This document shows, piece by piece, positions 8,841-19,150 of a stretch of DNA of 56,748 nucleotides. The stretch's first letter is position 1; each line of letters begins with the position of its first letter. Source of the DNA: Flavobacteriales bacterium (GTDB taxonomy: Bacteria; Bacteroidota; Bacteroidia; Flavobacteriales_D; Crocinitomicaceae); assembly GCA_015665275.1 (NCBI GenBank), contig JADFAL010000045.1:1-56748 (forward strand), written 5' to 3'. A program made the translations under genes and the position numbers. The notes beneath the pieces are model-generated. The model was not told the origin of the DNA and ran no database searches. It worked only from the letters and a program-made list of their open reading frames with translations.

Positions 8841-10668
8841 TTCCTTGCATGGATGAAAGTTTGGCGTAAATACCATCTTTCTTCATGAGTGCTTCATGAG
8901 TGCCTCGTTCTTTAATTTCACCTTTCGATAATACCAGAATTTCATCCGCCTTCTGAATCGTGCTCAATCTATGGGCGATGACTAGGCTTGTTCGATTTTC
9001 CATGAGGTGTTCCAATGCATCCTGTACCAATCTTTCTGATTCTGTATCCAAAGCAGATGTAGCTTCATCAAGAATTAGAATGGAGGGATTTTTCAAAATC
9101 GCTCTTGCAATACTAACACGTTGCTTTTGACCACCAGAGAGTTTGTTTCCACGTTCACCAATATTCGTATCGTAGCCTTTATCCAATTCCATAATAAAAT
9201 GGTGTGCGTTGGCGATTTTAGCTGCTTGAGCAATTTCTTCATCTGTAGCATCGGGCATACCGAAGGCAATGTTTTCGCGAACAGTTGTATTAAAGAGTAT
9301 CGATTCCTGCGAAACAATTCCAATATGTTGGCGCAGGTCAAACATCGACAACTCCTTAACGTCTACACCGTCAACTTTTACGGCTCCTTGCTGCACATCA
9401 TAGAAACGTGGTAGCAAATCAGCCAAGGTTGACTTCCCACTTCCAGATTCGCCAACAAGCGCAATCATCTTTCCCGCTGGGACATCAAACGAAACATTTT
9501 TAATGACGTCTTCATCTCGGTAGCGGAATGAAACATTTTCGTAAGAAACCCCGTGCTTGATTTCTTTGAGTTGCACCGGATTGTCACTTTCGTAAATTCG
9601 TTCATCGGTGTCTAAAATGCCATTTATTCGGTCCAATGAAGCGAAGGCCTGGTTCAAATTAGACATTCCTTGAGACACGCCTTGTATTGGGCGCATTAAT
9701 TGCGAAAATACAATGATGAACCCAAGAAAAACTTGTCCTTTAATCGCTGATTCCCCGCCGTCTAGAACGAGCATACCACCGTACCATACAATGGTAACCA
9801 TAACTAGTGAGCCAATGGTTTCATTTAAAGGTGAAGTTAATTCTCGTTTCCGGAAAGCTTTGGTGATGAGTTTTTGGTGTTTCAAGTTTTCCCAACGGAA
9901 ACTTTTAACCACTTGATCGATAGCATTGAAGGCTTTTATAATTCGAATCCCACCCAATGCTTCGTCAATGGCAGAAACCAATACACCCATTTGTTCTTGT
10001 CCTTGTTTGGCTGTTCTTTTTAAGCTTTTTCCAATTATCAAGATTATTATGGCAACAACAGGAAGGAGCAATAGCGCGAAAACAGTAAGGCTAACGCTCC
10101 AATAAAGTAGCACGGAGATTGTAATAAATAATGCGAAAGGTTCTCGGAAAATCAATTCAAGCATGGAGATGACTGCATTTTCAATAATGCCAACATCACT
10201 TTGCATACGCGACATGAGATCTCCACGTTTTTCATCCGTGTAATAGGAGATGGGGAGTTTCATAGATTTCTCAAACAAGGCATCGCGTACATCCCTAACG
10301 ACTGCCATGCGCAATTGTGATTGAAACCAGATGGCTCCGTAACGAAAGAGGTTCTTCACGAAAAATGCAATTCCCACCGTAATACAAACGAAAATGAGTG
10401 CACCCTTAGGGTCCGACTCGGTCATTGCGTACATTTCATAATTGTACCATTCTCCGACATATTTAAAGAGTCCAGCAAAGGTTTCGTCGTAATGAGGCGG
10501 AGAAACAACTTCATCGCCAGCACCTTCAAAAAGGAGTTTTAAAACGGGGATGAATAAGGCCATTGAGATCAAATTAAAAATCACAAAGCCCAGATTGCAA
10601 AGAATAACCGTAATTGCCGTCCATCGATATCGGAACGTATATCTATATATCTGAAGGAAATTTTTCAT
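8830..10668 (-). CDS. ABC transporter ATP-binding/permease protein (MsbA-like half-transporter)
   Basis: 612 residues from the chosen ATG. A longer frame extends upstream to 10752, but it would cover the promoter element at 10675-10682, and MKNFLQIYRYTFRYR is a typical flavobacterial start, so I place the start at 10668. Six transmembrane helices (about 20-330) form an exporter domain; the nucleotide-binding domain has Walker A GESGSGKST (about 406-414), signature LSGGQ (about 510-514), Walker B ILILDEA (about 530-536) and the H-loop in IAHRLST. One polypeptide holds both domains, so it acts as a homodimer. By family, it could flip lipid A-core or another lipid or hydrophobic compound; substrate is not established. 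Divergent from rbfA. Confidence 0.9.
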   Translation of the reverse strand: MKNFLQIYRYTFRYRWTAITVILCNLGFVIFNLISMALFIPVLKLLFEGAGDEVVSPPHYDETFAGLFKYVGEWYNYEMYAMTESDPKGALIFVCITVGIAFFVKNLFRYGAIWFQSQLRMAVVRDVRDALFEKSMKLPISYYTDEKRGDLMSRMQSDVGIIENAVISMLELIFREPFALFITISVLLYWSVSLTVFALLLLPVVAIIILIIGKSLKRTAKQGQEQMGVLVSAIDEALGGIRIIKAFNAIDQVVKSFRWENLKHQKLITKAFRKRELTSPLNETIGSLVMVTIVWYGGMLVLDGGESAIKGQVFLGFIIVFSQLMRPIQGVSQGMSNLNQAFASLDRINGILDTDERIYESDNPVQLKEIKHGVSYENVSFRYRDEDVIKNVSFDVPAGKMIALVGESGSGKSTLADLLPRFYDVQQGAVKVDGVDVKELSMFDLRQHIGIVSQESILFNTTVRENIAFGMPDATDEEIAQAAKIANAHHFIMELDKGYDTNIGERGNKLSGGQKQRVSIARAILKNPSILILDEATSALDTESERLVQDALEHLMENRTSLVIAHRLSTIQKADEILVLSKGEIKERGTHEALMKKDGIYAKLSSMQGINA

Positions 10669-10674
10669 TCGGGA

Positions 10675-10682
10675 CAAAGATA
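10675..10682 (-). promoter_or_regulatory. -7 element of the ABC transporter gene
   Basis: The minus strand reads TATCTTTG, an exact TAnnTTTG match, ending six bases before the ATG at 10668. A clear TTTG -33 element is absent. Supports the short start for the transporter. Confidence 0.55.
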
Positions 10683-10788
10683 GTAGAAAGCTGAAAGGAG
10701 TAAAGTAAAAAGTGGAAGGCAGAAGGATGATTAACCAATAATAACTTTTCACTTTCTACATTCAACTTTTTACCTGCAAGCATTCTAC

Positions 10789-10796
10789 TATCTTTG
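10789..10796 (+). promoter_or_regulatory. -7 element of rbfA (leaderless)
   Basis: TATCTTTG is an exact TAnnTTTG match and ends four bases before the rbfA ATG at 10801. A TTTT lies 18 bases upstream (10767-10770) as a weak -33 element. Transcription would begin at or within a base or two of the start codon. Confidence 0.55.
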
Positions 10797-10800
10797 CGAC

Positions 10801-11136
10801 ATGAGTTCGATTCGACAAAACAAAGTAGAGCGTGTGGTTCAGGAGGAGCTTTCCGTTATTTTTCAGCGTAACGCAAGGGAATTATGTCTTGGGGCGATGG
10901 TTTCAGCGACAGTAGTTCGTGTGACACCGGATCTTTCCTTAGCGCGATGCTACGTAAGTGTTTTTGCCGGTCCGCCGAAAGAAGAAGTTTTGGAGAACAT
11001 CAAATTACACGCATCCAAAATTCGCGGTGAAGTGGGTCGCAGATTGAAGAACATGAGTCGTATTCCCGAATTGGCTTTTTTTATAGACGACTCGTTGGAT
11101 TACGCCAACGAAATAGATGATCTTTTAAATAAGTAG
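10801..11136 (+). CDS. rbfA: 30S ribosome-binding factor RbfA
   Basis: 111 residues with the KH-type fold of RbfA: the N-terminal helix (RQNKVERVVQEELSVIFQR), the VTVTPDL-like strand (VVRVTPDLSLARCYVSVF), and the C-terminal RIPELAFFIDDSLDYANEIDDLL, which matches the family's ..PELxFxxDxSxxxxxxIxxLL ending. RbfA binds the 30S subunit near helix 1 of 16S rRNA and helps late maturation, notably in the cold. It is at the short end of the family's length. The LolC/E-like permease gene follows directly (three bases between its stop codon and the proposed start), an arrangement I know from other Bacteroidota. Confidence 0.92.
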   Translation: MSSIRQNKVERVVQEELSVIFQRNARELCLGAMVSATVVRVTPDLSLARCYVSVFAGPPKEEVLENIKLHASKIRGEVGRRLKNMSRIPELAFFIDDSLDYANEIDDLLNK

Positions 11137-11139
11137 CGC

Positions 11140-12354
11140 ATTAACGTTCCATATTTCATAGCGCGACGATACCTTGCTACAAAGCGGAAGAAAAATGTAA
11201 TCAACTTGATTACACGAATTTCGGTAGTGGGCATTGCTATTATCACAGCAGCCTTGATTGTTCTATTGTCGGCTTTTAATGGTATTGAGACGATGATTGA
11301 GAATCTGTATTCAGAATTTGATACGGATTTAACCATTCGGGTAGAAAAAGGAAAGTCATTCAACGAGGATCGCATCGACATGAAAAAGTTGGCGAAATTG
11401 GATGGTGTATCAGACATTTCCCGCGTAGTAGAGGAAGTCGTGATTCTGAAACGGGAAAAGAAATGGGCAAGCGTGAACATGATCGGTGTGGAGCCGTCGT
11501 TTCTTAAAATGACTAACATGGCCGATAATATGGGGGAAGGGCGCCCTCTTTTGCAAGATAATGGAGAAGATCGGATCATTCTAGGGGCAGGAGTTTTGGG
11601 TAAATTAGAAGGGTTCATTCCAAAACAGGTTGGTGCCGATATGGTAAACTGTTATGTTCCGAAAAGAGATGCGAAAATCCGTCCGGGGAAAAGCCCATTT
11701 CGAGAAAAGAGCATTGGAGTCTCTGGAACGATCAGTTACAATAGGGAGGTAAGTTCTCAAACGATGATAATTCCCTTTGAATTATCGCGCGAGATGATGG
11801 GGTTCAAAAATGAGATTTCTGCGATTTATATTGATGCCAAAGCTGGCGTAGATAATGCAGAGTTGAAAGAGCGCGTACAGCAATTGGTTGGGGCCGATTT
11901 TAAAGTAAAAACAAGTTACGAAAAGAATGAACTGATTTATAAAACCAGTCAGTCAGAGCGTATTATTGTATTAATTATTCTATTGTTCATATTCGTCTTA
12001 GCTGCATTCAATCTAGTAGCATCCTTGACTATGTTGTTTGTAGAGAAATTAGAGGATGTAAAAACGATGGTCAGTTTTGGGACACCGAGAAAGTACATTT
12101 TTCGGGTCTTCTTCATCGAAGGTTTGTTAATCTCAGGGAAGGGAATCTTATTCGGGTTGGTTTTTGGCTATGCTCTTTGTTGGGCGCAAATTCAATTTGA
12201 ATTTATTAAAATGCCAAATACAAATGGAGAAGCCTTTCCGATAGGACTGAGTTTCGTGGATGGTTTGTTGATCTTTTCTCTTGTATCTGTACTATCGATT
12301 ATATTTAGTTACTTCCCAGTGAAGTATTTAATTCGTCGTAACGTAAACTCCTGA
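11140..12354 (+). CDS. LolC/LolE-like (FtsX-type) ABC transporter permease, probable ATT start
   Basis: 404 residues from ATT at 11140. The first ordinary start codon in frame (TTG, 11206) would cut off the conserved amino end: the in-frame codons 11140-11205 read INVPYFIARRYL followed by ATKRKKNVIN, matching the xxxFIARRYL..K....IN start of LolC/E permeases. No ATG, GTG or TTG exists between the rbfA stop (11134-11136) and 11206, so the start must be non-canonical. Four transmembrane helices are seen: one near residue 30-50 with a large periplasmic domain after it, and three in the C-terminal 150 residues (the FtsX fold, VLIILLFIFVLAAFNLVASL). By family it pulls lipoproteins from the inner membrane with an ATPase encoded elsewhere. 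A lipoprotein gene follows two bases after the stop. Confidence 0.85.
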   Translation: MNVPYFIARRYLATKRKKNVINLITRISVVGIAIITAALIVLLSAFNGIETMIENLYSEFDTDLTIRVEKGKSFNEDRIDMKKLAKLDGVSDISRVVEEVVILKREKKWASVNMIGVEPSFLKMTNMADNMGEGRPLLQDNGEDRIILGAGVLGKLEGFIPKQVGADMVNCYVPKRDAKIRPGKSPFREKSIGVSGTISYNREVSSQTMIIPFELSREMMGFKNEISAIYIDAKAGVDNAELKERVQQLVGADFKVKTSYEKNELIYKTSQSERIIVLIILLFIFVLAAFNLVASLTMLFVEKLEDVKTMVSFGTPRKYIFRVFFIEGLLISGKGILFGLVFGYALCWAQIQFEFIKMPNTNGEAFPIGLSFVDGLLIFSLVSVLSIIFSYFPVKYLIRRNVNS

Positions 12355-12356
12355 TT

Positions 12357-12866
12357 ATGAAATATTTTTTTATTTTTTTACCGGTATCCTTTCTATTTGT
12401 TAGTTGTGGCTTTAACGGTTCCAGTGAAGATGAAAAAGCAGATGATTCAATTGAAAATCAAAAGGACGAAGACGAAAATGGTGAACAGGTCAGTTCAGAT
12501 GAAATTTCTTTTGAAGTGCACATGGAAGAATTATACGGTGATTGGGTGTTGATAGGTGTTGGGGCGGATCGAATGGGACCAGGAGTAGCTCCCGTTGGAG
12601 AAATTATGTTTGCTTTCCGTGACAATGGAAGTATGACTGTGGCCACAGAGGGCCGTGAAGAGATTAAGGTTAACCTAGCAGGGATTCCTTCGCCTTACGA
12701 AATTAAGGATAAGAAGCTGTGCTCTGATGACATCATGTTTAAACTGCAGTTTAAGCAGCCATGCGCAGAAATCATTCGCCTGAATGAAGGGCGTATGTCA
12801 ATAAAAATCGAAATTCCGGGAGGAGCAGGTTTTATGTACAAGCACTTTGTGAAATTGGATGATTAG
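12357..12866 (+). CDS. Predicted lipoprotein, lipocalin-like
   Basis: 169 residues. Signal peptide ending in LFVSC (lipobox, Cys about 17), a low-complexity acidic linker (SSEDEKADDSIENQKDEDENG, residues about 22-42) and a beta-rich domain starting LYGDWVLIGV, with regular strands (IMFAFRDNGSMTVA, MSIKIEIPGG) resembling the lipocalin-like domains common in Bacteroidota lipoproteins. Two bases separate it from the permease gene, so it is likely in the rbfA operon. Ligand unknown. Confidence 0.75.
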   Translation: MKYFFIFLPVSFLFVSCGFNGSSEDEKADDSIENQKDEDENGEQVSSDEISFEVHMEELYGDWVLIGVGADRMGPGVAPVGEIMFAFRDNGSMTVATEGREEIKVNLAGIPSPYEIKDKKLCSDDIMFKLQFKQPCAEIIRLNEGRMSIKIEIPGGAGFMYKHFVKLDD

Positions 12867-13193
12867 AACTGAGATCGCTCTCGAGGTTGGTAAAAGATCA
12901 AAAATCAAAAGCCCCCTTCTGACATCATGGAAGAGTGATTGGTGTGTTGAACCTACCGGAAGATTGTGATCGCCGGCGCCACTTGCAGTTAGAGGAATAG
13001 ATGTTACCACGTCGCATTCTCTTTTAGAGACAAGAATATCCTAATTGGCGAGAAGTGAATACCGGTTTCAGCTTCCTACTTTCAGCCTTCAGCTAATCGA
13101 ATCCAAGTCTGCTGTCTAAGTCCTCCTTGTCTAGAGTCTAATCACCACTGTTAATAAAATCATTTCTTCGTTGATAGCTTTTTTAATTTCCAC
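12867..13193. other. Intergenic region upstream of atpD, no gene seen
   Basis: Together with the promoter that follows, this gap is 411 bases. It shows no frame with coding character and no clear hairpin terminator after the lipoprotein. Pyrimidine-rich near-repeats (CAGCTTCCTACTTTCAGC then CTTCAGCTAA around 13065-13095, and TCTAAGTCCTCC, TCTAGAGTCTAATC around 13115-13145) resemble decayed intergenic repeat material. Confidence 0.4.
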
Positions 13194-13223
13194 CTTGTTA
13201 TTGTAAGAAAAGCCGTATATTTG
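13194..13223 (+). promoter_or_regulatory. Promoter of atpD-atpC
   Basis: TATATTTG at 13216-13223 is an exact TAnnTTTG match; CTTG at 13194-13197 sits 18 bases upstream as the -33 element. The ATG is at 13278, giving a leader of about 50 bases, longer than most in this window. Confidence 0.65.
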
Positions 13224-13265
13224 CGCCAAAATTCCGTATGATCGGGATTGGAATTAACTCAATAA

Positions 13266-14783
<1,518 letters not shown>

Positions 14784-14801
14784 TACAAAAAGTAAAGCGA
14801 C

Positions 14802-15089
14802 ATGCAATTAGAAATCATTACACCTGAATCAATGGTTTTCCAAGGCGAGGCTACTGCAGTGCAGTTTCCAGGATTGGATGGATCGTTTCAGGTATTGAAT
14901 GGACACGCACCCATCATCTCAGCACTTGCAAAAGGTGATGTAAAAGTAGACTTGGAGAAACCTTACACTACAGAAGAAGGGAACGATAAAGTAACCGTAG
15001 ATGGTTCCAATAAGAATACAATTCGCGTTGCAATTAACGGAGGTGTGGTTGAAATGACCAACAACAAAGTGATTGTACTAGCAGAGTAA
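14802..15089 (+). CDS. atpC: F0F1 ATP synthase subunit epsilon, short form
   Basis: 95 residues (MQLEIITPESMVFQGEA, then VQFPGLDGSFQVLNGHAPIISAL and INGGVVEMTNNKVIVLAE). These match the N-terminal beta-sandwich domain of epsilon that sits on the c-ring and gamma. The C-terminal two-helix domain, which in longer epsilon subunits inhibits ATP hydrolysis, is absent; the stop comes straight after the final strand. Short epsilons are usual in Bacteroidota. It lies 18 bases after atpD and is followed by a terminator. Confidence 0.95.
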   Translation: MQLEIITPESMVFQGEATAVQFPGLDGSFQVLNGHAPIISALAKGDVKVDLEKPYTTEEGNDKVTVDGSNKNTIRVAINGGVVEMTNNKVIVLAE

Positions 15090-15108
15090 AGCGTGATAAA
15101 GCACTGTT

Positions 15109-15145
15109 AAAGAGGGAAATAGGTAATACTGTCTCCCTCTTTTTT
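15109..15145 (+). terminator. Intrinsic terminator after atpC
   Basis: AAAGAGGGA (15109-15117) pairs with TCCCTCTTT (15134-15142), followed by a run of T. The loop is 16 bases. It ends the atpD-atpC transcript. Confidence 0.85.
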
Positions 15146-15226
15146 GTTAAAGTACGTTAAGCCCCTAACTGAATTATTAGATCACATACGATAGATTCCG
15201 TAACTTCGTTAATTGACATAGGTGAA

Positions 15227-15970
15227 ATGACCATCCTAGAACGCATAGACCGAAATAATACACCCCGACACATCGCCATAATTATGGACGGTAACGGGCG
15301 TTGGGCTCAACAACAAGGTGAAGATCGCTTGTTTGGGCATAACTTCGGTGTAGAGGCTGTTCGTGAAGCGCTTAGAGCAGCGCAAGAGCTCAATGTAGAG
15401 TACTTGACTATGTATGCCTTCTCAACAGAAAACTGGGGAAGACCAAAAGATGAGGTGGACGGTCTAATGGATCTACTTGTTCGAACCATTGGTAAGGAAG
15501 TAGATGAATTGGACGAAAGCAATGTAGTCATCCGAACGATTGGTGAAACTAGTGGACTTCCGGCAAGCTGTCAGGAAGAGTTGGATTTGGCGTATGAGCG
15601 CACACGAAACAACACTGGAGTTAATCTTGTGTTGGCATTGAATTACAGTGCGCAATGGGAAATGGTTGAAGCCGTGAAACAAATCTCTGATTTGGTAAAC
15701 TCGGGAAGTCTGGATAAAAGTGAAATTGATCGTGAACTCATTTCATCGCACCTGGAAACGAAAGGAATGCCTGATCCAGAATTGCTCATTCGAACAAGTG
15801 GAGAGCACCGTGTAAGTAACTTCCTACTTTGGCAGATTGCTTATTCGGAATTCCATTTTACGGATGTGCTTTGGCCCGATTTTAAACAGGATGATTTGTA
15901 CAAAGCAGTACTGGATTATCAAAGTAGAGACAGACGGTTTGGACTGGTTTCCGAACCTTTAGAAAAATAA
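15227..15970 (+). CDS. uppS: Isoprenyl transferase (undecaprenyl diphosphate synthase)
   Basis: 247 residues with the cis-prenyltransferase signature: HIAIIMDGNGRWA near residue 15-27 with the catalytic aspartate, GHNFGVEAVR, MYAFSTENWGRP, and the C-terminal PDPELLIRTSGEHRVSNFLLWQIAYSEFHF. It adds isopentenyl units in cis to farnesyl diphosphate to make the C55 carrier for peptidoglycan and other surface polymers. The start is the ATG at 15227; the stop at 15968-15970 is three bases before bamA, so the two genes are co-transcribed. TAACTTCG at 15199-15206 is a possible weak -7 element. Confidence 0.96.
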   Translation: MTILERIDRNNTPRHIAIIMDGNGRWAQQQGEDRLFGHNFGVEAVREALRAAQELNVEYLTMYAFSTENWGRPKDEVDGLMDLLVRTIGKEVDELDESNVVIRTIGETSGLPASCQEELDLAYERTRNNTGVNLVLALNYSAQWEMVEAVKQISDLVNSGSLDKSEIDRELISSHLETKGMPDPELLIRTSGEHRVSNFLLWQIAYSEFHFTDVLWPDFKQDDLYKAVLDYQSRDRRFGLVSEPLEK

Positions 15971-15973
15971 TTG

Positions 15974-18544
15974 ATGAAACGAACAACCTTACGATTACTA
16001 CTTGTGTGTGCTACGTTGCTTCCACTAACAGCGTTGGCTCAACCGGTAGATGGTCCTGTTACGATAGGATTGAATATCGACTATAAAACACCACAAGAAT
16101 ATACACTGGGACCAATTCGTGTCGAAGGAGCAGATAATTACGATCACAACGCCATTCGTTTGATTGCTGGTTTGCGACAGGGATCTCAGATCACGTTGCC
16201 AGGTGAGAAGATTACCAAGGCAGTGAAGAACTTGTGGGGAGAAGGAATTTTCTCTGATGTTGAAATTTTTGCTGAGAAAGAGGTTGCCGGAGTTATCTAT
16301 CTAGTTATCAAATTAGCACCGAGACCCAAATTATCCCGATTCAGATTTCAAGGATTACCGCGCAGAGAGGTCGATAAAGTGCGTGAGGAGATTACCTTGT
16401 TCTCAGGAAAAACGATTACGGAAAACCTGGTATTTGCTACGAAATCTAAAATTCGTGGATATTTCCGTGAGAAAGGTTTTTATAACGTTGATGTAAAAAT
16501 CAAACGCGTTCAGGACACATTGATTAACGGGTCCGAGATTTTCTACATCAATGTAGACAAAGGTGAGAAAGTAAAGATTGGAGAGTTAGCAATTGAAGGA
16601 AACGATGCAGTTCCAACATGGAAACTCCGATTGGCGATGAAGGATACCAAGCAAAAGGCATTCTGGCGCTTTTTCAAGAGATCAAAATTCTCGAACTCCG
16701 CGTTTAAGCGTGACAAGGAAGCCATGATGGCCAAGTTCACAAAAGTAGGATTACGCGATGCGGAAATTGCGTTTGACACGGTCTATCAGGTAGATTCTAA
16801 GAATCTAGCCATTAAAATCACAATCGATGAGGGTGAGAAGTATTACTTCGGAGACATTGAATGGCTTGGAAACACGAAGTTCAGATCTACTTTCCTTGAT
16901 ACTATCCTTGGGATTAAAAAAGGAGATTTGTACAACAAAGAGTTGTTGGAGCAGCGTTTGTTCATGAGTCAGGATGGTCGTAACATTTCATCGTTATACC
17001 GAGATCGCGGTTACTTATTCTTTAACTTGATTCCGGTAGAGATGAGTGTGGAGAATCACATGATCAATTACCAAATGCGTATTCTTGAAGGAAAAGAAGC
17101 ACGAGTGAAACGGGTAATTATCTCAGGGAATACCAAAACGAATGATTACGTAATCCGACGTGAGATTCGAACAAAACCGGGAGATCTTTTCAGTCAGAAC
17201 GATATAATGCGAACGCAGCGAGAGCTAGCGCAGCTTGGATACTTCAATGAACAAGCCTTCCAAATCAACCCAATTCCAAACCCAGCGGATGGAACGGTAG
17301 ATATTGAATATGTGGTAGAGGAGAAATCTTCTGACCAAATTGAACTTTCTGGAGGATACGGAGGAACTGGAATTGACGGACGTGGCCGTATTATCGGTAC
17401 TCTTGGTCTGACTTTCAATAATTTCAGTACGAAGAACTTCTTCAAGAAAGGAGCTTGGGCACCACTTCCGGGAGGAGATGGACAACGAATTTCCATTCGA
17501 GCACAAACCAACGGACGTTTCTTCCGTGGATATAACGTATCATTCACAGAGCCATGGTTGGGGGGTAAGAAGCCTAACTCATTAACGGTTTGGGGTGTTT
17601 GGAACCTAATTGGTAACGGGTTCGCACCGACGAGTGATCAGTTCGAAGGACTGCGTATTGGAGGAACTGGAATCGGGTTTGGACGTCGTAAGAAGTTCCC
17701 TGATGATTACTTCACGGTGAACTACGAATTGTCATACCAGCAGTATTTCGTGAAAGATTCACCTCAGTTTGGACTTTTCACAAACGGTTACGCAAATGAT
17801 TTCGCATTCAAATACACCTTGATTCGTAGTTCAGTAACGTCTCAGATTTACCCTCAAGGAGGATCAACATTACGTTTTGTAGGTAAAGCTACTTTACCAT
17901 ATTCTCAGTGGGATGGAATCGACAATTACGGAACGGCAACGGAACAAGAGCGCTACCAATGGTTGGAATACTACAAAGTAAAAATGACCGGTGAATGGTA
18001 CTTCCCACTTACAGCAGACAAAAAGTTGGTATTGATGCCGCGTTTCGGATTCGGATTCATGGGCTTCTACAACGAAGGGAAAGGCTTGACACCGTTTGAA
18101 CGTTTCTACATGGGAGGAAGCGGCTTGACGGGTGTGAACCAGATTGGAGGCCAGGAAATCATCGCAATGCGCGGTTATCCGGATCGATCTATGAGTTCGG
18201 ATGCTGGAGATCCATTGATTGCAAAATATACGTTGGAGTTACGTTATCCAATCTCGCTTAATCCATCAGCGACGTTCTTCGTACTTGGATTTGCTGAAGC
18301 AGGAAATACATTCCCAACATTCAGAGATTTCAATCCATTCAATGTGAAACGAGCGGCTGGTGTCGGTGTACGTGTATTCTTGCCAATGTTCGGAATGCTT
18401 GGATTGGATTACGGATGGGGCTTTGATAGGCTTGATCCTTGGTCTCAAGGGTTTGCCGTGGGCGAAGTGAATAACAATATTAACACAAAAGGGTTTCACA
18501 CTCAATTGAACTTTACAATTGGTATGAACCTTGGAGAATTATAA
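15974..18544 (+). CDS. bamA: Outer membrane protein assembly factor BamA
   Basis: 856 residues from the ATG at 15974 (a TTG three bases earlier is less likely). Signal peptide ending at LTALAQ, then about five POTRA domains (roughly 30-450; motifs such as FRFQGLPRREVDKVR, FREKGFYNVDVKIKR, VIISGNTKTNDYVIRREIRTKPGD), and the C-terminal 16-strand Omp85 barrel with lid-lock motif-like MRGYPDRS and a final hydrophobic strand FHTQLNFTIGMN. Its role by family is folding and inserting beta-barrel proteins in the outer membrane. It sits between uppS and two Skp-like chaperone genes, a layout that fits its job. Confidence 0.96.
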   Translation: MKRTTLRLLLVCATLLPLTALAQPVDGPVTIGLNIDYKTPQEYTLGPIRVEGADNYDHNAIRLIAGLRQGSQITLPGEKITKAVKNLWGEGIFSDVEIFAEKEVAGVIYLVIKLAPRPKLSRFRFQGLPRREVDKVREEITLFSGKTITENLVFATKSKIRGYFREKGFYNVDVKIKRVQDTLINGSEIFYINVDKGEKVKIGELAIEGNDAVPTWKLRLAMKDTKQKAFWRFFKRSKFSNSAFKRDKEAMMAKFTKVGLRDAEIAFDTVYQVDSKNLAIKITIDEGEKYYFGDIEWLGNTKFRSTFLDTILGIKKGDLYNKELLEQRLFMSQDGRNISSLYRDRGYLFFNLIPVEMSVENHMINYQMRILEGKEARVKRVIISGNTKTNDYVIRREIRTKPGDLFSQNDIMRTQRELAQLGYFNEQAFQINPIPNPADGTVDIEYVVEEKSSDQIELSGGYGGTGIDGRGRIIGTLGLTFNNFSTKNFFKKGAWAPLPGGDGQRISIRAQTNGRFFRGYNVSFTEPWLGGKKPNSLTVWGVWNLIGNGFAPTSDQFEGLRIGGTGIGFGRRKKFPDDYFTVNYELSYQQYFVKDSPQFGLFTNGYANDFAFKYTLIRSSVTSQIYPQGGSTLRFVGKATLPYSQWDGIDNYGTATEQERYQWLEYYKVKMTGEWYFPLTADKKLVLMPRFGFGFMGFYNEGKGLTPFERFYMGGSGLTGVNQIGGQEIIAMRGYPDRSMSSDAGDPLIAKYTLELRYPISLNPSATFFVLGFAEAGNTFPTFRDFNPFNVKRAAGVGVRVFLPMFGMLGLDYGWGFDRLDPWSQGFAVGEVNNNINTKGFHTQLNFTIGMNLGEL

Positions 18545-18601
18545 ATGCTGATCTGGCAATAAATTATTAATTTCGCCGTTCGGCAAGGCAAAAGTTCTAT
18601 T

Positions 18602-19117
18602 ATGAAAACATTGTTTTTAGCGCTCGCATTCGTTTTTGGCACAGGGTTTGCCTTTACACAGAAGTATGCTTACATCGACTCTGATTACATTTTAACTAAG
18701 CTTCCTGAGTATCAGGCAGCGAAAGATAAACTGGATCAATTAGCAGATCGTTGGACCAAAGAAATTGAAAAGCGTTATGATGTTCTTCGTATGAAGAAGG
18801 AAAATTTCGCTCGAGAAGAAGTTTTGTTGCCAGAAGAAGAGCGCTCAAAACGCAAAGAAGAAATTAAACGCCTAGAAGACGAAGCGATGCAGATGCAAAA
18901 GGCACGTTTCGGTGTAAAGGGTGAATACTTTCAGAAGCGACAAGAATTGATCAAACCGATTCAGGATAAGGTCTATGATGCTATGCAAACAGTCGCATCA
19001 CGAAAGAAATATGTTTTTGTATTCGACAAAGCCAACCAAAGTAATCTGGTTTTTGCGGATCCTAAATATGACATCAGCGACTTGATATTGCGCGAAATGG
19101 ATGTCGATGTAAAATAG
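18602..19117 (+). CDS. OmpH/Skp family periplasmic chaperone (first copy)
   Basis: 171 residues. A Sec signal (FLALAFVFGTGFAF) is followed by the Skp fold: a beta-strand (KYAYIDSDYILTKLPEYQAAKDKL), a long highly charged coiled coil (about 45-120, rich in KxxE) and a returning strand (KKYVFVFDKANQSNLVFADPKYDISDLIL). Skp trimers hold unfolded outer-membrane proteins on their way to BamA. The gene lies 57 bases after bamA and 33 bases before a second copy. TAATTTCG near 18569 could be a weak -7 element for internal transcription. Confidence 0.9.
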   Translation: MKTLFLALAFVFGTGFAFTQKYAYIDSDYILTKLPEYQAAKDKLDQLADRWTKEIEKRYDVLRMKKENFAREEVLLPEEERSKRKEEIKRLEDEAMQMQKARFGVKGEYFQKRQELIKPIQDKVYDAMQTVASRKKYVFVFDKANQSNLVFADPKYDISDLILREMDVDVK

Positions 19118-19150
19118 ATAATAAAGGAAAGTAAACGTTAAAAAAACAAG

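Larger units (their letters stand above)
10675..10796. repeat. Inverted repeat holding two mirror-image promoters
   Basis: CAAAGATAGTAGAA at 10675-10688 is the exact reverse complement of TTCTACTATCTTTG at 10783-10796. Each 14-base arm contains the -7 element of the gene it faces (ABC transporter and rbfA). The spacer of 94 bases is AT-rich with no open frame of interest. Confidence 0.75.

Noticed and set aside
10669-10752. Upstream extension of the ABC transporter (28 extra residues)
   Set aside because: It covers the promoter element and adds a hydrophobic stretch atypical for the family.
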